This document shows positions 34,562 through 42,758 of a DNA stretch of 64,000 bases, in pieces. Position 1 is the first letter of the stretch, and each line of letters begins with the position of its first letter. Made by a program: the position numbers and the translations under genes. The stretch is from positions 1 through 64,000 of the forward strand of contig NZ_JAHRIB010000127.1 in NCBI RefSeq assembly GCF_019090165.1, read 5' to 3'. The DNA comes from Streptomyces sp. BV286. Lineage in GTDB: Bacteria; Actinomycetota; Actinomycetes; Streptomycetales; Streptomycetaceae. The notes under the pieces are model-generated. The model saw only the letters and a program-made list of their open reading frames with translations, searched no databases and was not told the origin of the DNA.

Positions 34562-35410
34562 GTGCCCCGTCTGTCTGAAGCAATCGCCGCGCTCGACGCC
34601 CTCTGGCCCCCCGGGAGCGCGGAGGCATGGGATGCGGTCGGGACGGTCTGCGGAGACCCCGACCAGCAGGTCTCCCGTGTCCTGTTCGCCGTCGACCCGG
34701 TCCAGGAGGTCGTGGACGAGGCGGTGAAGCTGGGCGCGGACCTGCTGGTCACCCACCACCCGCTCTATCTGCGCGGTACGACGACGGTCGCGGCCTCGAC
34801 CTTCAAGGGCCGCGTCGTGCACACCCTCATCAAGAACGACATCGCGCTGCACGTCGCCCACACGAACGCCGACCGCGCCGACCCGGGAGTGAGCGACGCC
34901 CTCGCCGGCGCGCTGGACCTGAGGGTCGTACGCCCGCTGGTGCCGGACCCCGCCGACCCCGGGGGCCGCCGCGGCCTGGGGCGCGTCTGCGAGCTGGACC
35001 ATCCGGTCACCGTCCGCGAGTTCGCCGCCCGCGCCGCCGAGCGGCTGCCCGCCACCGCGCAGGGCATCCGCGTCGCGGGCGACCCCGAGGCACTGGTGCG
35101 GACCGTCGCGGTCAGCGGCGGCTCCGGCGACAGCCTCTTCGCCGACGTACGTGCCGCGGGCGTGGACGCCTTCCTCACCGCCGACCTGCGCCACCATCCG
35201 GCGTCGGAGTTCATGGCGGACGGCACGCACAGTCCTCTCGCGCTGCTCGACGCGGCGCACTGGGCCACCGAGTGGCCCTGGTGCGAGCTGGCCGCAGCCC
35301 AGCTCGACGAGATCTCCGACCGTCACGGCTGGGACCTGCGGGTCCATGTCTCGAAGACGGTCACCGACCCGTGGAACTCCCACTCCCCTTCACCTGGAGC
35401 CCCCAACTGA
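34562..35410 (+). CDS. Nif3-like dinuclear metal centre protein
   Basis: A 282-residue member of the Nif3/YbgI (GTP cyclohydrolase I type 2-like) family, which forms a hexameric ring with two metal ions per subunit. Metal-binding segments are visible: LLVTHHPLYLRG (about residue 62), HVAHTNADRAD (about 98), and LTADLRHH and the late LLDAAHWATE. The biochemical role of the family is not settled. The GTG at 34562 lacks a ribosome site and follows TAGCCT, a likely -10, so it is probably leaderless. Its stop overlaps the next start as CTGA, an arrangement with the zinc-ribbon gene that is conserved in streptomycetes. Confidence 0.88.
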   Translation: MPRLSEAIAALDALWPPGSAEAWDAVGTVCGDPDQQVSRVLFAVDPVQEVVDEAVKLGADLLVTHHPLYLRGTTTVAASTFKGRVVHTLIKNDIALHVAHTNADRADPGVSDALAGALDLRVVRPLVPDPADPGGRRGLGRVCELDHPVTVREFAARAAERLPATAQGIRVAGDPEALVRTVAVSGGSGDSLFADVRAAGVDAFLTADLRHHPASEFMADGTHSPLALLDAAHWATEWPWCELAAAQLDEISDRHGWDLRVHVSKTVTDPWNSHSPSPGAPN

Positions 35411-36150
35411 ACGCCGCGCCCGCCGACCAGATCCGACTTCTCGACGTCCAGTCCCTCGACGCCCGCCTGCAGCAGCTCACGCACCTGCGGAGGTCGCTGC
35501 CCGAGCACGCCGAGATCGAGTCGCTGACCAAGGACCTCACCCAGCTGCGTGACCTGCTGGTCGCCTCGCAGACGGAGGAGAGCGACTGCTCCCGCGAGCA
35601 GACCAAGGCGGAGCAGGACGTCGACCAGGTGCGCCAGCGTGCCTCCCGCGACCAGCAGCGCCTCGACTCGGGCGCCGTCACGTCCCCCAAGGACCTGGAG
35701 AACCTCCAGCGCGAGATCGTCTCGCTCGCCAAGCGGCAGGGTGATCTGGAGGACGTCGTCCTGGAGATCATGGAGCGCCGCGAGTCCGCGCAGGAGCGGG
35801 TCGCCGAGCTGACCGGGCGGGTCTCCTCCGTCCAGTCGAAGATCGACGACGCGACGGCCCGGCGGGACAGCGCGGTCGAGGCCTTCGACGGCGAGGCCGC
35901 GACGGTCACCAAGGAGCGTGAGGTCATCGCGGGTTCCCTGCCCGCCGACCTGCTGAAGCTGTACGAGAAGCTCCGTGAGCAGCAGGGCGGCGTCGGTGCG
36001 GCCCGCCTCTACCAGCGCCGCTGCGAGGGCTGCCGCCTGGAGCTGAACATCACCGAGGTCAACGAGGTGAAGGCGGCCTCGCCGGACACGGTGCTGCGCT
36101 GCGAGAACTGCCGCCGGATCCTGATCCGTACGTCCGAGTCCGGCCTGTAG
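35407..36150 (+). CDS. coiled-coil zinc-ribbon protein (C4-type), CTG start
   Basis: A 247-residue protein. Residues about 25-185 form a long coiled-coil hairpin (LTKDLTQLRDLLVASQTEE ... EKLREQQGGVGAAR); the C-terminus is a zinc ribbon with CEGCRLEL and CENCRRIL. Homologues are thought to bind nucleic acid or act as chaperone-like adaptors. The natural N-terminus of the family, NAAPADQIRLLDVQ, is preceded here by CTG at 35407, which overlaps the Nif3-like stop and has CTGGAG six bases upstream. GTG 35371 is an in-frame alternative without a ribosome site. It lies before the phosphatase gene. Confidence 0.85.
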   Translation: MNAAPADQIRLLDVQSLDARLQQLTHLRRSLPEHAEIESLTKDLTQLRDLLVASQTEESDCSREQTKAEQDVDQVRQRASRDQQRLDSGAVTSPKDLENLQREIVSLAKRQGDLEDVVLEIMERRESAQERVAELTGRVSSVQSKIDDATARRDSAVEAFDGEAATVTKEREVIAGSLPADLLKLYEKLREQQGGVGAARLYQRRCEGCRLELNITEVNEVKAASPDTVLRCENCRRILIRTSESGL

Positions 36151-36158
36151 GAAGCGAG

Positions 36159-37145
36159 TTGACCGCCGAGGCAGACGGGGGTTCCCGGGGCGCTCCCGTC
36201 CCGGGCCCCGCGGGCCCCGGCACGGGAGCGCCCCGCGAGGGGCGCGGGGAACGGCGCGGCCAGCCACGGCCGACCGGCGGCCGGGCGACTGCAACTCCCG
36301 GCGGTACTCCTGTGGCCGGTGACGACGGTGCCGACGGTGCCGCGTTGGCGACGCCGGTGTCGGAGGCGCCCCGCGAAGGGCGCGGGGAACGGCGCGCCCA
36401 GCCGCAGCCTGCCCGCGGTCAGGCGACAACCACCGCCCCCTCCGACGCCAGGGACAGCGGTGCCGCACGGAACGTGGCCTCGCGGGCGCCGGCCGCCGGA
36501 GGGGCCCCGCCACCCGACCTCGGCGCCCCCACCACCTTCGTACTGCTGCGCCACGGCGAGACCGCCCTGACCCCCCAGAAGCGGTTCTCCGGCAGCGGCG
36601 GCAGCGACCCCGCACTGTCGGACGTGGGCCGCCACCAGGCCGCACGCGTCGCGAGCGCGCTCGCCGCCCAGGGCACCGTGCAGGACATCGTGTCCTCCCC
36701 CCTCGCCCGCTGCCGCGAGACCGCGGAGATCGTCGCCGCCGCGCTCGGACTCGGCGTACGCGTCGAAGAAGGGCTGCGTGAGACGGACTTCGGGGCGTGG
36801 GAGGGCCTGACCTTCGCCGAGGTACGGGAGCGATACCCCGACGACATGACCGCGTGGCTGGGTTCACCGGACGCCGAACCGACCGGCGGCGGCGAGAGTT
36901 TCGAGGCGGTGGCCGGGCGCGTGGCCGAGGCCCGCGACAGACTGCTCGCGTCGTACGCCACCCGTACCGTGCTCCTCGTCTCCCACGTCACGCCCGTCAA
37001 GACCCTCGTACGGCTGGCTCTGGGCGCCCCGCCGGAAGCCCTGTTCCGCATGGAACTGTCCGCGGCCTCGCTGTCGGCGGTGGCGTACTACGCGGACGGG
37101 AACGCGAGCGTGCGGTTCCTCAACGACACGTCCGCGCTGCGTTAG
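36159..37145 (+). CDS. histidine phosphatase; RNase H half lost and replaced by repeats
   Basis: A 328-residue protein. From residue about 124 it is a complete histidine-phosphatase domain: FVLLRHGETALTPQKRFSG with the phospho-accepting His, SSPLARCRETAEI, LRETDFGAWEGLTF and VLLVSHVTPVKTL. The known streptomycete homologue at this locus is a bifunctional RNase H/acid phosphatase beginning with EADGGSRGNPGPAG. Here TTG 36159 starts TAEADGGSRG, and then the sequence turns into Pro/Gly/Arg-rich residues encoded by two dispersed repeats (36229-36270 and 36366-36410). The rest of the RNase H domain, including its later catalytic acids, is missing. The phosphatase is probably active. Confidence 0.86.
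   Translation: MTAEADGGSRGAPVPGPAGPGTGAPREGRGERRGQPRPTGGRATATPGGTPVAGDDGADGAALATPVSEAPREGRGERRAQPQPARGQATTTAPSDARDSGAARNVASRAPAAGGAPPPDLGAPTTFVLLRHGETALTPQKRFSGSGGSDPALSDVGRHQAARVASALAAQGTVQDIVSSPLARCRETAEIVAAALGLGVRVEEGLRETDFGAWEGLTFAEVRERYPDDMTAWLGSPDAEPTGGGESFEAVAGRVAEARDRLLASYATRTVLLVSHVTPVKTLVRLALGAPPEALFRMELSAASLSAVAYYADGNASVRFLNDTSALR
36229..36410. repeat. dispersed GCGCGGGGAAC repeat, two copies inside a coding region
   Basis: Copies at about 36229-36270 and 36366-36410 have the same CCCCGCGAGGGGCGCGGGGAAC core and CAGCC tail as the intergenic copies at 6221, 13921, 14019 and 23809-24120. They are translated as GAPREGRGERRGQPRP and EAPREGRGERRAQPQP. Confidence 0.85.
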
Positions 37146-37351
37146 TCGAGCTGTGGGGAGGGCCGCCCCCGGCTGTGGACGGCTGTGGACGGCCGCGGGC
37201 CGGTGAGGCCCGGACGCGCAGTTCCCACGCGCAGTTCCCGGCGTGCCGTCAGGACCCGGCGCGATTCACGAACACCGCAGGCAACCGAACGCGTCCCCCG
37301 TGCGTAGTACCGGAGAACGCGTTGGCATGCACACGAAGCGGGGGAACGCGA

Positions 37352-40300
37352 ATGGGGTTCACAGCACGCGCGAGAACGGCGGCACTGGCCGCCGCGATGG
37401 CCGGGGCGCTGGTCACGGGGGTGGTGTCGGCCGGCGGCCAGCCGGCGCAGGCGGCCGGCTCAGCCACGCACGACGGGAAGAAGGCGAAGAACGCCTCGGC
37501 GAAGGCGAAGCCACCGGCGACCGTCACGCTGATCACGGGTGACCGTGTGACCGTCGACTCCGACGGCAAGGTGGTCCGACTCGTACGCGGCAAGGGCCGC
37601 GAGAAGCTCGGCTTCTCGATACGGCGCGAAACCGGCCACACGTACGTCGTCCCGCAGGACGCCCTGCGCCTGGTCGCCGACGGGGTGCTCGACCGGCAGC
37701 TCTTCGACGTCGCGCAGCTCGTCAAGGACGGGTACGGCGACGCGCGCCGCACCACGCTGCCGCTGATCGTCGGCTACGGGAAGGACAGCGCCGGAGCGGG
37801 GGCCCGCGGCGAAGCCCGCGACCCGCTCGCGGGCGTGGCCGTCCGGGAGCGCCGTGCGCTGCCCGTGGTCGACGGTGAGGCCTTCGAGGTGCCCAAGTCC
37901 GGTGCCCAGGCGGTGTGGGCGGCTGTCACCGGCCGCTCGTCGGCCCGTACGGCAGGCGGTACGGGCGCTTCCGCGCGGCCCGTCGCCCATGTCTGGCTGG
38001 ACGCGAAGGTCCGGCCCACCCTGGCGGAGAGCGTGCCGCAGATCGGCGCGCCCGACATGTGGAAGTCGGGCTACACCGGCAAGGGCATCAAGGTGGCGGT
38101 CCTGGACACGGGTGTGGACGAGACCCACCCGGACCTCCAGGGAGTCGAGACGACGCAGAAGAACTTCAGCACGTCCCCCGACACCAAGGACCGCTACGGG
38201 CACGGCACGCACGTGGCCTCCATCCTCGCCGGGAGCGGGGCGAAGTCCGGCGGCCGCTACAAGGGTGTGGCGCCCGACGTGCAGCTGCTCGACGGCAAGG
38301 TCCTGGACGACTACGGCGACGGAAGCATGTCGGACATCGTCTCCGGCATGGAGTGGGCCGTCGGCCAGGGCGCGAAGGTCGTCAACGTGAGTCTGGGCTT
38401 CACCGACTCCCCGGGGGACGACCCGGTGGAGACGGCCGTCGCCCGGCTCTCCGACAAGGCCCTGTTCGTGGTGTCCGCGGGCAACGAGGGCGACGGGCCC
38501 CGCACGGTCAGGTCGCCGGCCAGCGCCCCCGAGGCGCTCACCGTCGGCGCCGTGGACAAGCAGGACGAGCTCGCCGTGTTCTCCAGCCGCGGCCCGACTC
38601 TCGACGGAGTGCCCAAGCCGGACATCACAGGCCCCGGTGAGGACATCACCGCCGCCCTGACCACGCAGAGCGAGACCCCCTCGGACGAGGGCTACGTGTC
38701 CCAGTCCGGCACGTCGATGGCCGCTCCGCACGTCGCGGGCGCCGCCGCCCTGGTGCTCCAGCAGCACCCGGACTGGGACGGGGCCCGGCTGAAGTCCCTC
38801 CTGACCGGCTCGGCCAAGCCCCACCCGCTGCTGAACGCCAACCAGCAGGGCGCGGGCCGGGTGGACCTGACACGCGCCGCCACGGCCCAGGTCGCCGCCG
38901 AGCCCGGCTCCCTGAGCTTCGGCACGCACGCCTGGCCGCACGCCGACGACAAGCCCGTCGCCAAGACCCTCACCTACCGCAACCACGGCACCGAGGCCCT
39001 CACCCTGCAGCTGAGTGCCTCCGGCGCCGACTCGTCGGGCGACCCCGTGCCGGCCGGCATGTTCACCGTCAAGGACGCGCAGCTCACCGTCCCGGCCGGC
39101 GGCACCGCGAAGACCACCGTCACCGCCGACACACGCAAGGGCGCCGTCGACGGCGTCTTCGGCGGCACCGTACTGGCGTCGGGAGGCGGCCAGCAGGTGC
39201 GCACCGGACTCGTGGTCGAACGGGAGGTGGAGTCGTACGACGTCACGGTGCGGCACATCGACGCCGACGGGGTGAACGCGTCCAACTACGCGACGACGAT
39301 CAACCCCGTCGACGGGAACGGCGCCCGCACGGAGCTCCCGTCCAGCGAGAACGGCACGGTGGTCCAGCGACTGCCCAAGGGCTCCTACCAGTTGGAGAGC
39401 CTGGTCTTCGCCGAGGACAACGAGGTGGGCTTCTTCGTCCAGCCGGTTCTGAAGGTGGACAAGGACGTCTCGGTCACTCTCGACTCGCGCAAGGCGAAGC
39501 CGATGGTCGTGAAGGCCCCGGATCCGGCCGCGAAGCTCGTCACCTCGATCGTCGGCTACTACGACGATGCCGCGGGGTCCAACACCTGGTCCACCAACGG
39601 GATACCGCCGATCCGCACCGCCGCCGTCGGCGCGGCCTCCGACACGATGCGGGCCCAGTTCAACGGCGTGTGGAAGACACCCGGCGCGGCCGGCAAGAAC
39701 GTCGACTACCGGCTCGCCTTCAACCGCAAGGGAAGCTTCTTCACCGGCCTGAACCGCACCGTCACCCGGGCCGACGTGGCCGAGGTGAAGCTCGGCTTCG
39801 GCGCCTCCGTCACCGGGGTCAAGGGCCAGGTCCACATCACGCCGCTGGACGCGGACGGGAGGAGCATCGGTATCGGCGAACCGCCGGAGCAGACCCTGCC
39901 GCGGAGCACCACGCACTACCTCAGCACGGCCGGCGTGCGCTGGTCCTGGAGGGCCTTGCAGCTAGACGCCCGCAGTGAGGCGCGCATGACCTACACGAAG
40001 GAGGAGGTGACCTACCGGCCGGGCTCCAGCCACACGTTGAAGTTCAACACCGGTGTGGTCGGTCCCGACCTCGCGGCGGGCAGCCCGCACCAGCAGGGTG
40101 CCGAGCGGATCGGCGACTCCGTCCTCGCCATGGTCCCGCTGTTCAACGACGGCGGCGGCAACCTGGGCTCCTCGACGGTTACCAAGGGCTTCGCCCGGCT
40201 GGAGTCCGGTGGGCGCGTCCTCGCCGAGGGCCCGGCCACGGACTGGCTGAGCACCGAGGTCCCCGCCGCCTCCGCCGGGTACCGTCTGACGGTCGAGGCG

Positions 40301-40717
40301 AGCCGCGCCGCCGCGGACACCTCCACCAGTACGAAGGTGACAGGGGTGTGGACGTTCACCTCGGCCCGGCCGACGTCGGACGACGTGGTCAGGTTGCCGC
40401 TGTCGACGGTGCGGTTCGCGCCGAAGCTGACCCTGCGCGGCACGGCTCCGGCGGGCGGCACGCTCAAGGTGCCGCTGAAGCTGGGCGGCGCGGCCGCCGC
40501 GGCCGGGCAGGTCGCCACGCTGACCGTCAAGGTCTCCTTCGACGGCGGCCGGACGTGGAAGCCGCTCACCGTGACGACCGACGCGAAGGGGGCGCGCTCG
40601 GTGAGCGTCAAGCACCCGGCGACCGCCAAGGCAGTGACCTTCCGGGTGGACCTGAAGGACAAGGGCGGCAACACCGTGCGCGAGACGATCACGAACGCCT
40701 ACCGGCTCGCTCCGTGA
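37352..40717 (+). CDS. secreted subtilisin-like serine protease (S8 family)
   Basis: A 1121-residue exported protease. The signal peptide ends near residue 35 (GGQPAQAAGS); a pro-region to about 235 contains TVTLITGDRVTVDSDGK, common in large Streptomyces subtilases. The catalytic triad is Asp in VAVLDTGVDETHPDL (about 251), His in YGHGTHVASI (about 285) and Ser in SQSGTSMAAPHVAG (about 455). About 600 residues of beta-sandwich and Fn3-like repeats follow and end in RETITNAYRLAP. Unlike some relatives there is no C-terminal anchor, so it is free or wall-bound. ATG 37352 follows GGGGGAAC. A hairpin terminator lies at 40771-40805. Confidence 0.92.
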   Translation: MGFTARARTAALAAAMAGALVTGVVSAGGQPAQAAGSATHDGKKAKNASAKAKPPATVTLITGDRVTVDSDGKVVRLVRGKGREKLGFSIRRETGHTYVVPQDALRLVADGVLDRQLFDVAQLVKDGYGDARRTTLPLIVGYGKDSAGAGARGEARDPLAGVAVRERRALPVVDGEAFEVPKSGAQAVWAAVTGRSSARTAGGTGASARPVAHVWLDAKVRPTLAESVPQIGAPDMWKSGYTGKGIKVAVLDTGVDETHPDLQGVETTQKNFSTSPDTKDRYGHGTHVASILAGSGAKSGGRYKGVAPDVQLLDGKVLDDYGDGSMSDIVSGMEWAVGQGAKVVNVSLGFTDSPGDDPVETAVARLSDKALFVVSAGNEGDGPRTVRSPASAPEALTVGAVDKQDELAVFSSRGPTLDGVPKPDITGPGEDITAALTTQSETPSDEGYVSQSGTSMAAPHVAGAAALVLQQHPDWDGARLKSLLTGSAKPHPLLNANQQGAGRVDLTRAATAQVAAEPGSLSFGTHAWPHADDKPVAKTLTYRNHGTEALTLQLSASGADSSGDPVPAGMFTVKDAQLTVPAGGTAKTTVTADTRKGAVDGVFGGTVLASGGGQQVRTGLVVEREVESYDVTVRHIDADGVNASNYATTINPVDGNGARTELPSSENGTVVQRLPKGSYQLESLVFAEDNEVGFFVQPVLKVDKDVSVTLDSRKAKPMVVKAPDPAAKLVTSIVGYYDDAAGSNTWSTNGIPPIRTAAVGAASDTMRAQFNGVWKTPGAAGKNVDYRLAFNRKGSFFTGLNRTVTRADVAEVKLGFGASVTGVKGQVHITPLDADGRSIGIGEPPEQTLPRSTTHYLSTAGVRWSWRALQLDARSEARMTYTKEEVTYRPGSSHTLKFNTGVVGPDLAAGSPHQQGAERIGDSVLAMVPLFNDGGGNLGSSTVTKGFARLESGGRVLAEGPATDWLSTEVPAASAGYRLTVEASRAAADTSTSTKVTGVWTFTSARPTSDDVVRLPLSTVRFAPKLTLRGTAPAGGTLKVPLKLGGAAAAAGQVATLTVKVSFDGGRTWKPLTVTTDAKGARSVSVKHPATAKAVTFRVDLKDKGGNTVRETITNAYRLAP

Positions 40718-40770
40718 GATGCGTGAGATGACCGCACGGCGATGATCGGTGCCCGGCACCGGTGAACCCT

Positions 40771-40805
40771 CCGGCCCGGCCCCGCACCCGCGGGGACCGG
40801 GCCGG
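40771..40805 (+). terminator. strong hairpin terminator of the subtilase gene
   Basis: CCGGCCCGGCCCCGC (40771-40785) pairs with GCGGGGACCGGGCCGG (40790-40805); a single extra A is the only bulge. It is about 55 bases past the stop at 40717. Confidence 0.8.
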
Positions 40806-40809
40806 ACTC

Positions 40810-41099
40810 ACGTCCGCTCGACCGGCAAGCAGTGCAATCAGTACTGACTGGCAGGGAATCGGCACCGGGCGAACCGGCCGAACGCGCGGGCTCGACGGCG
40901 GGTGGACCGACGCGCGGGTCCGACAGCATGCGGATCGGCACGCGGATTCGATGGCGCGTGGTCCGACGCCGCGTGGTCCGACGGCGCGTACATCGGCGCG
41001 CGGGTCCGACACCGCTCGGGGCGTTCGGGGCGTTCGGGTTTCCCGGTCACGGGTCACGGGGTGCGGGGTGCGGGTCACGGGGTGCGGGTTGCGAGCGCC
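40810..41099. repeat. gene-free stretch with short degenerate repeats
   Basis: Between the terminator at 40771-40805 and the aldolase stop at 41100 no frame looks coding. From about 40905 there are short imperfect repeats: GCGCGGGTCCGAC / GCGTGGTCCGACG-type units to about 41010, then GGTCACGGGGTGCGGGGTGCG-type units at 41048-41092. They could arise from slippage; no regulatory role is seen. Confidence 0.6.
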
Positions 41100-41783
41100 T
41101 CAGCGTGAGGCGTGGCCCAAACTCGCCGCCTCCCGCGCAAGTTCCTCCACGCGCGGCCAGTCCCGGGACGCGATCGCGTCCGGCGGAAGCATCCAACTGC
41201 CGCCCACGCACAGGACGTTGGGCAGCGCCAGGTACTCCGGGGCCACGGAGGGGCCGATGCCCCCGGTGGGGCAGAAGCGGGCCTGCGGCAGCGGTCCGGC
41301 CAGCGACTTCAGATACGCCGTGCCGCCCGCCGCCTGTGCCGGGAAGAACTTCATCTCGCGCACGCCCCGCTCCAGCAGCGCCACGACCTCGGACGTCGTG
41401 GACACCCCCGGCAGGAACGGCACTCCGGACGCCTTCATGGCGTCGAGCAGCGCGTCCGTCCAGCCGGGGCTGACGAGGAAGCGCGCCCCGGCGGCCACCG
41501 ACAGCGCGGCCTGCTCAGGCGAGATGACCGTGCCCGCCCCGACCACCGCGTCCGGGACTCCGTCCGCGATGGCCCGGATCGCGTCGAGCGCCACCGGGGT
41601 CCGCAGGGTCACCTCGATCGCGGGCAGCCCGCCCGCGACGAGCGCCCGCGCCAGCGGCACGGCGTCCGAGACGTTCTCGACGACGACCACGGGCACGACG
41701 GGCGCGAGTTCCAGCAGGGACGAGGGCGACGGGAACGACAGGGGAGTCGAGTGTGACGGGGATGCGGGCGAGGGCAGGGCCAT
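41100..41783 (-). CDS. eda: 2-dehydro-3-deoxyphosphogluconate (KDPG/KHG) aldolase
   Basis: A 227-residue class I aldolase that splits 2-keto-3-deoxy-6-phosphogluconate into pyruvate and glyceraldehyde 3-phosphate. The catalytic Glu is in LPAIEVTLRTP, the Schiff-base Lys in REMKFFPAQAAGGTAYL, and the phosphate loop in ARFCPTGGIGP. The first about 25 residues are a Pro/Ser-rich extension beyond the usual start (near LLELAPVVPVV); one of the later residues could be the true start, but none has a better ribosome site. No dehydratase or kinase gene is beside it. Confidence 0.9.
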   Translation of the reverse strand: MALPSPASPSHSTPLSFPSPSSLLELAPVVPVVVVENVSDAVPLARALVAGGLPAIEVTLRTPVALDAIRAIADGVPDAVVGAGTVISPEQAALSVAAGARFLVSPGWTDALLDAMKASGVPFLPGVSTTSEVVALLERGVREMKFFPAQAAGGTAYLKSLAGPLPQARFCPTGGIGPSVAPEYLALPNVLCVGGSWMLPPDAIASRDWPRVEELAREAASLGHASR

Positions 41784-41885
41784 GCCCTCATCCTGCCCGC
41801 GACGAACACTCTCCGCAAAGGCCGTTGCGCAGGATGCAATGCGCGGCTGGCTGCTGGCTGCTGGCTGCTGGCTGGCTGACTGCGC

Positions 41886-42668
41886 TCAGTGAATCTCGTC
41901 CACCAGCACGTCCAGCATCCACGCCTTGCCCGTACCGCCCGGGGGCGCCGCCTCCACGACATGCCCCAGGTCCCGCAGCGCCTCCACCAGCTCCGCGGGC
42001 CCCGACGGCACGGACCCGGACTCCATGAGGCTCCGCACGATCCGCCCCTTGGTCGCCTTGTTGAAGTGGCTGACCACCTTCCGGGTCGGCGCGTGCAGCA
42101 CCCGCACGCTCGCCGTACGCCCCGCGACCTCACCCTTCGGCCGCCACGCGGCCACGTATCCGGAGGACCGCAGGTCCAGCACGAGCCCGCTCCCGGCGGC
42201 CTCGGGCAGCACGGTGGCCATCGGCGCCCGCCAGTGCGCACCCAGCGCCCCGAGACCCGGCAGCTTCACACCCATCGAGCAGCGGTACGAGGGAATCCGG
42301 TCCGTCACCCGGACCGCGCCCCAGAGCCCCGAGAACACGAGCAGCGACCGCGAGGCCCGCCGCTTGGCCGCCGTGTCGAGCGAGGCCAGGCCGAGGGCGT
42401 CGTACAGGACACCCGTGTAGATCTCCCCGGCGGGGCGAGCGCCCGCGGTCCGCAGCTCCGTGTTCTTGGCGATCTCGCCGCGCAGGCCCTCGCTCAGGCC
42501 AAGCACCTCACGCGCCTTCTCCTCGTCGCCGACGCACAGCTCGACCAGCTCGTCGAGCACCGCCTGCCGCGCCTCGGTGAGCCCCGGCAGCGACAAGGAC
42601 TCCGGCTTCAGCGGCGCGCCCCGCCCGGAGGGAGCCTTTCCTTCGGAAGGCGGCAGCAACACGAGCAC
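41886..42668 (-). CDS. yaaA: peroxide stress protein YaaA
   Basis: A 260-residue DUF328/YaaA protein. Family marks are the N-terminal LLPPSEGKAPSGRGAPL, a central LRTAGARPAGEIYTGVLYDALG, and LLVFSGLWGAVRVTDRIPSYR, then HFNKATKGRIVRSL. YaaA lowers free iron in E. coli under peroxide stress and has a DNA-binding helix-hairpin-helix fold. GTG 42668 follows AAGGAGA. The gap downstream contains a GCTGGCTGCTG run of about 35 bases (41846-41880), a simple repeat. It diverges from the RNB gene; the spacing of 90 bases holds both promoters. Confidence 0.9.
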   Translation of the reverse strand: MLVLLPPSEGKAPSGRGAPLKPESLSLPGLTEARQAVLDELVELCVGDEEKAREVLGLSEGLRGEIAKNTELRTAGARPAGEIYTGVLYDALGLASLDTAAKRRASRSLLVFSGLWGAVRVTDRIPSYRCSMGVKLPGLGALGAHWRAPMATVLPEAAGSGLVLDLRSSGYVAAWRPKGEVAGRTASVRVLHAPTRKVVSHFNKATKGRIVRSLMESGSVPSGPAELVEALRDLGHVVEAAPPGGTGKAWMLDVLVDEIH

Positions 42669-42758
42669 GGCGGTTCTCCTTGGGACTTTCGGTACGTACG
42701 AGAAGCAGGCGCCAGCCTACGGGGTGCCGCCCGCCGCACCCCGTCCTACGCTCGCCGT

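Noticed and set aside
37460..39916. Long minus-strand open frame antisense to the subtilase
   Set aside because: No recognisable motif, and the plus strand has a complete catalytic triad.
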